Source: an uncultured Lachnospiraceae bacterium
GTDB lineage: Bacteria > Bacillota > Clostridia > Lachnospirales > Lachnospiraceae
Reading direction: 5' to 3'
Length of the DNA: 7,926 bases
Assembly: GCA_902782625.1 (NCBI GenBank)
Contig: CACZNZ010000005.1
Span: 1 to 7,926 of the forward strand
Numbering within the stretch: the first letter of the stretch is position 1; the number at the start of each line of letters is the position of its first letter. Position numbers and translations under genes: made by a program. This document shows positions 1-6,728 of this stretch, one piece after another. The notes under the pieces are model-generated. The model saw only the letters and a program-made list of their open reading frames with translations. It did not search any database and was not told the origin of the DNA.

Positions 1-624
1 GCTGGCTCCCATACTGTTCAGGAAATTTGCCACATCAACAATATGAGGCTCCTTGGCTGCATTTTCTATAATCGTATGCCCCTTGGCCAGACAGGCAGCC
101 ATCATGATATTGATCGTTGCTCCCACGGATACCAGATCAAGATAAATATGTGCACCCACCAGTTCCTCAGCCTGTGCAACTACCATACCATGCTCAATCT
201 TTACTTTTGCACCTAACGCGCAGAATCCCTTGATATGCTGATCGATCGGTCTGCTGCCTATATCACAGCCACCCGGCAGCACCACCTGGGCCTTTTTATA
301 TTTGCCCAAAAGCGCTCCGATCAGATAATAGGATGCCCTGATTCTTCTTATATATTCATTATCGACGATCAGATCTCCACTGGCATCGATATTTTTTCCG
401 CTGATCATTACCTCATTGTTCCCCTTGCGGATGACGGTAGCGCCAATCTGCTCCATCGCCTGCAAAAGAACATTCGTATCTCTTACATCAGGTACATTGT
501 CAATCAAACACTGGTCATCAGTCATGATCGCTGCAGCCAGGATACCTAATGCCGCATTCTTTGCTCCGCCAATGACCACTTCACCAACCAAAGGATTTCC
601 ACCTTTAATAACATATTGTTCCAT
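1..624 (-). CDS. murA: UDP-N-acetylglucosamine 1-carboxyvinyltransferase (MurA), N-terminal 208 residues, cut by the window edge
   Basis: MurA transfers enolpyruvate from phosphoenolpyruvate to UDP-GlcNAc, the first committed step of peptidoglycan synthesis in the cytoplasm and the target of fosfomycin. The visible 208 residues, about half of a usual ~420-residue protein, begin MEQYVIKGG and carry the GAKNAAL motif with the conserved Lys22-Asn23 pair, an Arg-rich segment ending RASYY near 96-100, and the active-site loop LPGGCDIGSRP with Cys120 and Arg125. Having Cys rather than Asp at 120 predicts a fosfomycin-sensitive enzyme. The ATG at 624 is preceded by AGAGGTG at good spacing. The gene has its own promoter about 130 bases upstream. 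Firmicutes often have two MurA paralogues and I cannot say which one this is. Family assignment is very secure. The C-terminal half is simply outside the window. Confidence 0.96.
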   Translation of the reverse strand, partial: MEQYVIKGGNPLVGEVVIGGAKNAALGILAAAIMTDDQCLIDNVPDVRDTNVLLQAMEQIGATVIRKGNNEVMISGKNIDASGDLIVDNEYIRRIRASYYLIGALLGKYKKAQVVLPGGCDIGSRPIDQHIKGFCALGAKVKIEHGMVVAQAEELVGAHIYLDLVSVGATINIMMAACLAKGHTIIENAAKEPHIVDVANFLNSMGAS

Positions 625-751
625 CTTGCACCTCTGTCATTATTCAATCTATATAAACCACATTTTCAAGGAGCGATTCAGACAGTTTTCCTTAACAAAT
701 CCAATCCTCAAATGTGTAAATTTTATCAAATTTTCAATATTGTATCGATTA

Positions 752-780
752 ATTATATCAGAAATCTTTTATCTTGTAAA
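752..780 (-). promoter_or_regulatory. Sigma-A promoter for murA with extended -10
   Basis: On the minus strand, TTTACA (775-780, five of six matches to the -35 consensus) is followed after exactly 17 bases by a perfect TATAAT (752-757). A TG lies one base upstream of the -10 (759-760), making an extended -10. Transcription should begin near 745, giving murA an AT-rich leader of about 120 bases (625-745). This is the only strong promoter in the 164-base gap between the flavin reductase-like gene and murA. I see no terminator hairpin after that upstream gene, so readthrough into murA is also possible. Confidence 0.82.
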
Positions 781-788
781 TTTAAAAC

Positions 789-1364
789 TTATGATCTTCG
801 TTTTTTCTTTCTTACGGAATATCCAAATGTCCCTAGAGGCTTCCCCAGATCAAAGTATGTCCCGTGGGAATAGACAATTGGATCTGCCTTCTCAAGATGA
901 AATCTGTTTTTTTCATCCATATATGCTTCGTCTACAGAAACATGAACCACATCCGCTACAAACATGTGATGAGAACCCAGTTCCAGAATTTCTCTGACTT
1001 TGCATTCAATCTGTACAGGGCTTGCGGCAAGCGCAGGGCAATTCACCTTGCTGGCTTCCATCTTTTCAAGTCCTCTTTCCGTCCATTTATCATGTTCCCT
1101 GCCGGAACGCACGCCGCAGTAATCCACATCGCCGACCATCTTTTTTGTCGTCAGATTGACCACAAATTCTCCTGTCTGTCTGATGGCGGGATAAGAAGCT
1201 CTGCCCGGGCGGACAGAGATTGAGAGCATGGGAGGATTCGTGCAGACCGTTCCGGCCCAAGCAACCGTAAATATATGATCCCTGCCCGAAGCATCTCTCG
1301 AGGTCACCAGTACTGCCGGCAAAGGATACAGCATATTTCCCGGTTTAAACGATATTCTTCCCAT
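789..1364 (-). CDS. Flavin reductase-like (flavoredoxin-type) FMN-binding protein
   Basis: A 191-residue protein of the flavin reductase-like, FMN-binding split-barrel family, closest in style to flavoredoxins. Such proteins bind FMN and either reduce it with NAD(P)H or pass electrons to partners; the true substrate is rarely known. Recognisable blocks are KPGNMLYPLPAVLVT (7-21), TVAWAGTVCTNPPMLSISVRP (33-53), GEFVVNLTT (66-74), DYCGVRSGRE (81-90), the His pair in GSHHMFVADVV (130-140), and YSHGTYF (165-171). The tail is very basic (RKKKRRS). It is probably cytoplasmic, with no signal peptide or membrane segment. The ATG at 1364 has AAGGAGAG upstream. It lies 14 bases downstream of the HIT gene, so the two are surely co-transcribed. 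The specific reaction cannot be told from sequence. Confidence 0.9.
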   Translation of the reverse strand: MGRISFKPGNMLYPLPAVLVTSRDASGRDHIFTVAWAGTVCTNPPMLSISVRPGRASYPAIRQTGEFVVNLTTKKMVGDVDYCGVRSGREHDKWTERGLEKMEASKVNCPALAASPVQIECKVREILELGSHHMFVADVVHVSVDEAYMDEKNRFHLEKADPIVYSHGTYFDLGKPLGTFGYSVRKKKRRS

Positions 1365-1378
1365 ACTCTCTCCTTCGT

Positions 1379-1792
1379 CTATATAGCATTCTTAATCTTT
1401 TTACGCAGTTCTTCCATCTCTTCTTCTTTAAGATGTTTCGCTTTCCACAAAAGTCCCAGCTGATCACCTTCATAGCGGGGAATCAGGTGCAGATGAAAGT
1501 GGTTCACCGTCTGTCCGGCTACTTTACCGTTATTCTGAACCAGATTCAGGCCATCGCAGGAAAGAGCTTTCCTAAGTGCTCTTGCCACACCTGTCGCCAG
1601 GGCAAAAAGCCGACCTGCCGTCTCACCATCCAGATCATAGATATTATCAAAATGCTCCCTGGGTACAATGAGGCAATGTCCTTTTGAAGCCGGATTCACA
1701 TCCAGAAACACCCTGAAATATCTGTCTTCATAAATCGTGGCTGACGGAATATCTCCTTTTGCAATCTTACAGAACAAGCAGTCGTCTTTCAT
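1379..1792 (-). CDS. HIT-family nucleotide-binding hydrolase (137 residues)
   Basis: A histidine-triad protein of the Hint/FHIT-like bacterial group. These hydrolyse or transfer nucleoside monophosphates from phosphoramidate or dinucleoside polyphosphate substrates. The triad HFHLHLIP sits at 98-105, with His100 the expected nucleophile. An N-terminal CLFC (Cys5, Cys8) is the partial zinc-site pattern common in this family, and LDVNPASKGHCLIVPREH (30-47) is typical HIT fold. The charged C-terminal tail (KEEEMEELRKKIK) looks helical. I chose the ATG at 1792: GGAAGGTG sits 6 bases upstream. An in-frame GTG at 1801 would add three residues but would lie right against the purine-rich stretch, leaving no spacing. 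The gene starts 17 bases after the GlgB-like gene and 14 bases before the flavin reductase-like gene, in one operon. The physiological substrate is unknown. Confidence 0.93.
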   Translation of the reverse strand: MKDDCLFCKIAKGDIPSATIYEDRYFRVFLDVNPASKGHCLIVPREHFDNIYDLDGETAGRLFALATGVARALRKALSCDGLNLVQNNGKVAGQTVNHFHLHLIPRYEGDQLGLLWKAKHLKEEEMEELRKKIKNAI

Positions 1793-1809
1793 AAAATACA
1801 CCTTCCCTT

Positions 1810-3762
1810 TTAAAACCTTAAAATGTAAACTGTCTCTTTCGGCAAAGAAACCGTAATGGAATACGGCATGAGGTCATAACTGATCTCTTCCGCCTGATAC
1901 TGTGCTATTTCCATTCTGTCTTCTCCTCCGTACTCCACACTGTCACTGCTCATGACCAGAGAATACGTTCCTTTTACCGGAACCCCGATACGAAAATCCT
2001 TCTTCGGCTCTTCATCAAAATTGCTGACAAACAGAAGATGATCTCGTCCGGACGGAGAATACCGGATAAAGCTCATCACCAGAGACTCTGCATCCGAAAC
2101 ATTGACAAAACGCATCGGCGCCTTCTTCGGATCATATTCGTGAAGCGCCGGATACAGCCGGTACATTTGCAGCAGTCTACTGACAAAAACCCTGAATCCC
2201 GGAGATTCATCTGACCGGATCACCCTGGCTTTGATACCGGGAACACCCAGCATAAAGCCATACCGAAGTCGCCTCTCTGATACTCTATCATAGTCTTCAA
2301 ATGCAAAACTGTCAACCGAAACCGTTTCCTGTTCCGGAATCCGGTCTCCATTAAGCATCAGAACAGAATCTTTGAGATTCTCTCTTTGCAGCACGAGAGA
2401 CAGAAGATAATAGTATTCTCTCTTCTGCTCCATAGGTGCATCCGCATATCTGCAGAAATAGAATCTTATTCTCTCATTCCAGTAGTAATCGTTCTTTCCC
2501 TCCGGCAAAACATTCGGATTCCGGTTATCCCAAATGAAGACGATTTCAGGAGATTTGCTCTGCACGGCCTGCCTCAGCTGTCCCAGCACCCGGATTACTC
2601 TCTCATCCATTGCATGCCGTCCAAACATGTGAGAATCAATCCTACCCGTCTCCTTCTTTTTATCTTCATATCCCAGAAACGCTATGCCGTCCACATGATA
2701 TTCCTTGATCCAGAACATCAGCAGTGTATAAAGGAATCCGGAAAGTTCCTGTTCCGAAGAAGAAAATGTCCGGACTCCTTCCTCCAGGTATTCCGGCGGA
2801 ATCTCCAGAATCACCCCTGTTCCGGCTGCGTGGAATCTGTCTATCGCACTTTTCATCTGATCCGGTGTACCATATGGCAATGCAAACGCACTATGTCTTC
2901 CTGTCTGCAGATCCTTCCCGTTTGCAATCAGAACATGTGAGTGCTCTTCTTTCAGAAGGATCTCTTTCATATGGTCTGTCTCCTGGTCGGAGGAAAGCGA
3001 TAGTATTCTGCAGATGGAATGAATTCTGGGAACACGGTTTCTGCGTCTGCGAAACATCCATGTATAGTCCTTCCAGCGATAATAGTCCATATCATAAATG
3101 CAGGAGGCTCCGCCTTCTGTATTCTCTCCGGATGTCGCGAAAGGATCACATATCTGACGGATATGTCCCTGATAGTCTTTGATTTCGAACTTGTAAAACA
3201 TACCGGCACTGATTCTTGGAAGAAACAGGGTAAAGATTCCGGAATCACTGATCTTATGCATCGGATAGATCATCCCGTTCCAGAAATTGAAATCTCCTAC
3301 CACACTGACTCTTCTGGCTTCCGGTGCCCAGATTGCAAAGGAAGTCCCGTACACACCATTTTTTTTCAGGGGATGTGCGCCCATTTTCTCATAGGCCTCT
3401 GCCCATGTTCCGGAAGTGAATGCCTTTTCTTCCTCGGGTGTGATCCATGATGAAAAGATATAAGGGTCCTCGCTTACATAAGTATTCCCATCCTGAAAAG
3501 TCATACGGATCACATAGGTAAATTCCTTAGTCCCCGGAAGGTAGACTGCAAAAACCGGCTGGCGCTCAACCGGATCCATAGGATACCTCTTTCCGTGGCT
3601 GTCGATAAGTTCCATCGTCACTGCATCAGGGTGATAGGCAGAAATCACCTGTCCATCGCCCACGATATGTCGTCCCAGAATTTCCCCGGGGCTGCTGTTA
3701 TTCCCGTAGACCAGATCCATGACCTGATCTTTATTCATGACTTCACTGATCTCAAATCTCAT
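1810..3762 (-). CDS. Catalytically dead glycogen branching enzyme (GlgB)-like protein, GH13 pseudoenzyme
   Basis: The 650 residues follow the GlgB domain order. First comes an N1 beta-sandwich at about 28-106 (GRHIVGDGQVISAYHPDA, then SEDPYIF). Next is a CBM48 at about 125-210 (YEKMGAHPL, FAIWAPEARRVSVVGDFNFW, KFEIKDYQGHIRQICDPFA). A GH13 barrel spans about 235-525, and a C-terminal sandwich about 525-650 (MYRLYPALHEYD, LLFVSNFDEEP, RIGVP). The sandwich domains match active branching enzymes closely, but the barrel does not. The usual DGLRVDAV nucleophile motif is DGIAFLGY (358-365), with Leu363 for the nucleophile Asp and Ala361 for Arg. The acid-base AEES region reads IWDNR (410-414). SHDE reads NGDR (471-474). 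DWVPxH reads EIPPEY (320-325), and the WGY region of the early barrel is reduced. The frame is open throughout, so this is not simple decay. I infer a glycan-binding or regulatory role, not branching. It heads an operon with the HIT and flavin reductase-like genes. The ATG at 3762 has AAAAGGAG 10 bases upstream. Fold is very secure, function unknown. Confidence 0.88.
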   Translation of the reverse strand: MRFEISEVMNKDQVMDLVYGNNSSPGEILGRHIVGDGQVISAYHPDAVTMELIDSHGKRYPMDPVERQPVFAVYLPGTKEFTYVIRMTFQDGNTYVSEDPYIFSSWITPEEEKAFTSGTWAEAYEKMGAHPLKKNGVYGTSFAIWAPEARRVSVVGDFNFWNGMIYPMHKISDSGIFTLFLPRISAGMFYKFEIKDYQGHIRQICDPFATSGENTEGGASCIYDMDYYRWKDYTWMFRRRRNRVPRIHSICRILSLSSDQETDHMKEILLKEEHSHVLIANGKDLQTGRHSAFALPYGTPDQMKSAIDRFHAAGTGVILEIPPEYLEEGVRTFSSSEQELSGFLYTLLMFWIKEYHVDGIAFLGYEDKKKETGRIDSHMFGRHAMDERVIRVLGQLRQAVQSKSPEIVFIWDNRNPNVLPEGKNDYYWNERIRFYFCRYADAPMEQKREYYYLLSLVLQRENLKDSVLMLNGDRIPEQETVSVDSFAFEDYDRVSERRLRYGFMLGVPGIKARVIRSDESPGFRVFVSRLLQMYRLYPALHEYDPKKAPMRFVNVSDAESLVMSFIRYSPSGRDHLLFVSNFDEEPKKDFRIGVPVKGTYSLVMSSDSVEYGGEDRMEIAQYQAEEISYDLMPYSITVSLPKETVYILRF

Positions 3763-3772
3763 GAAGCATCCA

Positions 3773-3791
3773 CTCCTTTTTGAAAAAAAGG
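3773..3791 (-). promoter_or_regulatory. Candidate hairpin hiding the ribosome binding site of the GlgB-like gene
   Basis: On the minus strand CCTTTTT (3791-3785), loop TTC, and AAAAAGG (3781-3775) form a perfect 7-bp stem. The right arm contains most of the AAAAGGAG ribosome binding site (3773-3780), and the left arm is the U-tract plus last two C bases of the upstream terminator. The inverted repeat is plain in the sequence. That it limits translation of readthrough transcripts is inference; the stem is mostly A-U and only moderately stable. Confidence 0.4.
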
Positions 3792-3813
3792 CCGGGAGTT
3801 TTATACCCCGGCC
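3783..3813 (-). terminator. Rho-independent terminator of the fructose operon
   Basis: On the minus strand GGCCGGG (3813-3807) pairs perfectly with CCCGGCC (3796-3790) around a 10-base loop, and is followed at once by seven T (3789-3783). It is a textbook intrinsic terminator 31 bases past the stop of the phosphatase gene. There is no T-tract on the other side, so it acts only on leftward transcripts. It separates the fruK-fruA-phosphatase unit from the GlgB-like operon. Confidence 0.92.
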
Positions 3814-3825
3814 CTGTTTCTTATG

Positions 3826-3843
3826 ATATCGTCAAAACGATAT
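3826..3843 (-). other. Perfect inverted repeat directly after the phosphatase stop codon
   Basis: ATATCGT and ACGATAT are perfect 7-base arms around a 4-base loop, directly next to the phosphatase stop codon and 12 bases before the terminator stem. There is no T-tract after it, so it is not a terminator itself. It may stabilise the 3' end of the mRNA or bind a protein. Function is not known. Confidence 0.45.
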
Positions 3844-4722
3844 TTACAGAAGATAAAGTGTCTTCAGTCTTACGATATTATCTGTATGTACTTCCAGTGC
3901 TTTCTGCAGATAATTGTCGATGCTGACATAGTCTTTTTCAATGGCTTCGAAGAAGGTTTCAAGATAACATGCCTTACTGCCAAAGATTTCTTTAGCCAGT
4001 GATCTGTAAGCCTGATGGTCTTTCATATCATCCGGGAACAGCCGGCTAAGCAGATAATCTACGGCATCCTCTGACGATTCAGCGGAAGCCCTGTAATCTT
4101 CGATAATCGTCTCCTTCGGAACACCAAGTGCATAAAGCAGTAATGCGGTAAACATACCCACTCTGTCTTTTCCTGCAGAACAGTGCCACATCACGGCGCC
4201 ACCCCTGTTGTTCGCCAGCAGTGTAAACATCTGTTTTACCTGTTTTTGCACAATCTGGTTATTTACAAACTTCTGGTAGAGTCTTGCCATATAGGCTTCC
4301 GGACTGAATTCCGATCCACTGATCATCTCTCTAACCTGTCTGATTGCTTCCTCGAGTGCTACATCTTTCCGGCTGCTGACCACAAAGATTGACTTCAGAT
4401 GATTCATCAGCACATCACTCGAATCTGCCTTAAATACGCCAAGTCCCTGTACGTCACTCATGAACAGAGGATTCCATATCTGACTGACTTCCGGAATGCA
4501 GGGATCCGGCATCGCATTCTTTTCTTTCTCTGTCCGAAGATCTACAATCACTTTTACATTGTAATCCTGAACGAGCATCCGGAGGTCTTCCGGGGTCGCC
4601 TCACTGATGGCTCCGCTCTTGATCAAACGTTTCCTTCTGATCGTATGTCCATCGGCTGTCTTGATGCCACCAAGATCTCTGGCATTCTTTATTCCCTGAA
4701 AAGGTATTCTCTTGAAACTCAT
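3844..4722 (-). CDS. Tyrosine-protein-phosphatase-like enzyme of the Y_phosphatase3 (MptpB/LipA) type
   Basis: A 292-residue cysteine phosphatase. The P-loop HCSAGKDRVGM (180-190) has the CX5R pattern with nucleophile Cys181 and Arg187. The Lys-Asp in CSAGKDR is the hallmark of the MptpB/LipA group, whose members act on phosphotyrosine and in some cases phosphoserine or phosphoinositides. The N-terminal NARDLGG (13-19) and DLRTEKEK (61-68) are also typical of this family. The remainder is largely helical, including an insert at about 95-170. There is no signal peptide, so it should be cytoplasmic. The ATG at 4722 has GGAGGAAGT directly upstream. It starts 22 bases after fruA and ends just before the operon terminator, so it is the last gene of the fructose operon. 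The catalytic residues are complete, so it should be active. Whether it acts on a protein, a lipid or a sugar phosphate cannot be told from sequence. Confidence 0.9.
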   Translation of the reverse strand: MSFKRIPFQGIKNARDLGGIKTADGHTIRRKRLIKSGAISEATPEDLRMLVQDYNVKVIVDLRTEKEKNAMPDPCIPEVSQIWNPLFMSDVQGLGVFKADSSDVLMNHLKSIFVVSSRKDVALEEAIRQVREMISGSEFSPEAYMARLYQKFVNNQIVQKQVKQMFTLLANNRGGAVMWHCSAGKDRVGMFTALLLYALGVPKETIIEDYRASAESSEDAVDYLLSRLFPDDMKDHQAYRSLAKEIFGSKACYLETFFEAIEKDYVSIDNYLQKALEVHTDNIVRLKTLYLL

Positions 4723-4744
4723 ACTTCCTCCACTGTTGTCACAT

Positions 4745-6706
4745 TTATTTCTGATCTACTGGTTTTCTCAGTACGCCAAGAAGTACTGCACCGACCACGG
4801 AACCGATCACAAGTGCTACGATATACATAAACGGATTACCGATGGTCGGAACTACGAAAAGACCGCCATGAGGTGCACGAAGTGTACATCCGAACATCAT
4901 GGATAATGCACCGGCCACAGCTGAACCGACTACGCAGGATGGAATAACATGCGCAGGATCACTTGCTGCATAAGGAATTGCGGCCTCGGAAATGAAGCAC
5001 AGTCCCATGATAGCATTGACCGGAGCTGCTTTACGATCGTTGTCCGTGAATTTATTCTTAAATACCAGAGAGGAGATCGCGATAGCGATCGGAGGCACCA
5101 TACCACCTGCCATAACCGCTGCCATGATCATGAAGCCCTGCGGGCTGCTCTCTGTTGCAGTTGCGAGTGCTGCTGTACCAAATACATAGGAAGCCTTGTT
5201 GAACGGACCACCCATATCAATCGACATCATACCGCCAACGACAGCACCAAGAAGGATTGCGTTTGCTCCGCCAAGGGAACCGAGTGCGTTAGCCAGTAAG
5301 GTGTTCAGCCATGCGAAGAACGGATTGATGGCAAACATCACTGCCATAATCAATGCAAGACCACCGACCGGATAGATCAGCATCGGTCTCAGACCGTCCA
5401 TAGACGCCGGCATCTTCTCTGTTGCTTTCTTTAATGCAAGTACCAGATAACCTGCGATAAAACCTGCGAATAACGCTCCGATAAATCCACCGGAAACTAC
5501 GGCAACTTCTTCACCTTTTACTCCGGCGATGATACTATTAAAGGAAGTTCCCTGTGCTGCAATCCAGCCGCCGACAAAACCAGGCATCAGACCAGGTCTG
5601 TCCGCAATACTCATGGCGATATATCCTGCCAGAATCGGAAGCATGAAGTTAAATGCGTACTCACCAGCTGTCTTCAAGATTGCCGCAAGTGGTGTATTCT
5701 TACCGAAGTTCGCCGGGTTAATGCTGTAATCGTCAAACAGGAATGCAAGGGCGATGAGGATACCACCACCGATAACGAACGGAAGCATGTGAGACACACC
5801 GTTCATCAGGTGTTTGTACAGCTGATGTCCGAAGCTCTCATTCTCGCCTTCATCCGCTGCAACCTCTCCGGTATGATGATAAACCGGTGCTTCGCCGTTG
5901 ATGATCTTTTCAATCAGCTCCTGAGGTTTGTGGATACCATCCTGCACTTTTGTTTTGATGAGTGGTTTCCCGTCAAAACGTGCCATCTCTACATTCTTAT
6001 CTGCCGCGATAATGATACCGTCGCAGGCAGCGATCTCTTCTTTGGTCAGAACATTTTTTGCTCCGCCGGAGCCGTTCGTCTCTGCTTTCAGAGGATAACC
6101 AAGTTCTTTCCCTTTTTCTTCAAGGGATTCTGCTGCCATATAGGTATGTGCGATTCCTGTAGGGCAGGCTGTTACAGCAAGAATCCGATAGCCTCCTGCT
6201 GCCGGTGCAGCTGCCGGCGCTTCTTTCGTCTCTTCTGCTCCGAATTTCTCTGTCTCTTTTTTGTCAATGGCATCCAGATACTCTTCCGGGGATTTTGCCG
6301 AAAGCAGCTTCTGACGGAAATCTCCGTCCATCAGGATAGTGGACAGTCTTGCCAGGGCCTCAAGATGAACATCTGATCCTGTTGCCGGAGCAGCGATCAT
6401 GAAAAACAGGTTGGACAGTCCGCCGTCGAGTGCGTTGCAGTCTACCCCTGCAGGTACCGTGATCGATGCGATTCCCGGTGTCTTTACGGCTGCATTCTTA
6501 GAATGCGGGATACAGATACCGTCACCGATCGCTGTCGGTCCCTGTGCCTCTCTGTCCAGGATTCCCTGTTTATACCCTTCTCTGTCTTCAACGTTGCCTG
6601 CCTTCACATGAAGGTCAACCAACGTATCAAGCATCTCCTCCTTCGTCTTTACCTGATCGGCGTTGAGGATGATTGCTTCTTTTTTCAGCAAATCAACAAT
6701 TCTCAT
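4745..6706 (-). CDS. fruA: Fructose-specific PTS transporter, fused EIIABC
   Basis: A 653-residue permease that takes up fructose and phosphorylates it to fructose 1-phosphate, with phosphate passed from PEP through EI and HPr. Domain order is A-B-C. EIIA (about 1-150) has phosphoryl-accepting His68 in GDGICIPHSK. An Ala/Pro-rich linker follows (about 155-172). EIIB (about 173-272) has phosphocysteine Cys181 in ACPTGIAHTYMAAE. The membrane EIIC (about 295-645) has many hydrophobic helices and the conserved GGPFNKASYVFG (499-510) and ISEAAIPYA (572-580, with Glu574). The length is normal for Gram-positive FruA, whereas E. coli splits these domains differently. All phosphorylation residues are present, so it should work. 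It begins 22 bases after fruK, with AAAGGAGAG upstream of the ATG, and is followed after 22 bases by the phosphatase gene. Pairing with fruK makes fructose the likely substrate rather than mannitol or mannose. Confidence 0.96.
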   Translation of the reverse strand: MRIVDLLKKEAIILNADQVKTKEEMLDTLVDLHVKAGNVEDREGYKQGILDREAQGPTAIGDGICIPHSKNAAVKTPGIASITVPAGVDCNALDGGLSNLFFMIAAPATGSDVHLEALARLSTILMDGDFRQKLLSAKSPEEYLDAIDKKETEKFGAEETKEAPAAAPAAGGYRILAVTACPTGIAHTYMAAESLEEKGKELGYPLKAETNGSGGAKNVLTKEEIAACDGIIIAADKNVEMARFDGKPLIKTKVQDGIHKPQELIEKIINGEAPVYHHTGEVAADEGENESFGHQLYKHLMNGVSHMLPFVIGGGILIALAFLFDDYSINPANFGKNTPLAAILKTAGEYAFNFMLPILAGYIAMSIADRPGLMPGFVGGWIAAQGTSFNSIIAGVKGEEVAVVSGGFIGALFAGFIAGYLVLALKKATEKMPASMDGLRPMLIYPVGGLALIMAVMFAINPFFAWLNTLLANALGSLGGANAILLGAVVGGMMSIDMGGPFNKASYVFGTAALATATESSPQGFMIMAAVMAGGMVPPIAIAISSLVFKNKFTDNDRKAAPVNAIMGLCFISEAAIPYAASDPAHVIPSCVVGSAVAGALSMMFGCTLRAPHGGLFVVPTIGNPFMYIVALVIGSVVGAVLLGVLRKPVDQK

Positions 6707-6728
6707 AGTTTTTTCTCTCCTTTCATCT

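Noticed and set aside
666..695. Possible riboswitch in the murA leader.
   Set aside because: Only one weak stem is visible and I recognise no known riboswitch core.
416..997. A 193-codon open frame on the plus strand across the start of murA and the end of the flavin reductase-like gene.
   Set aside because: It overlaps two secure minus-strand genes and the murA promoter, resembles no family, and has a composition typical of an antisense shadow.
1793..1801. In-frame GTG start for the HIT gene, three codons upstream.
   Set aside because: It leaves no spacing from the purine-rich ribosome binding site, while the ATG at 1792 has GGAAGGTG at 6 bases.
2967..3248. A 93-codon minus-strand open frame inside the GlgB-like gene, which could suggest a frameshift.
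   Set aside because: The GlgB-like frame is continuous through this stretch and matches the family from CBM48 into the barrel, so the other frame is a shadow.
3803..3833. A promoter for the GlgB-like gene using TTGACG and TATAAA within the terminator region.
   Set aside because: The spacing is 24 bases, far outside the sigma-A range, and the -10 would lie in the terminator loop.
5789..6376. A 195-codon plus-strand open frame opposite fruA.
   Set aside because: Rich in Cys, Phe and Arg with no domain pattern; it is the antisense shadow of the strongly conserved EIIB and EIIA region of FruA.
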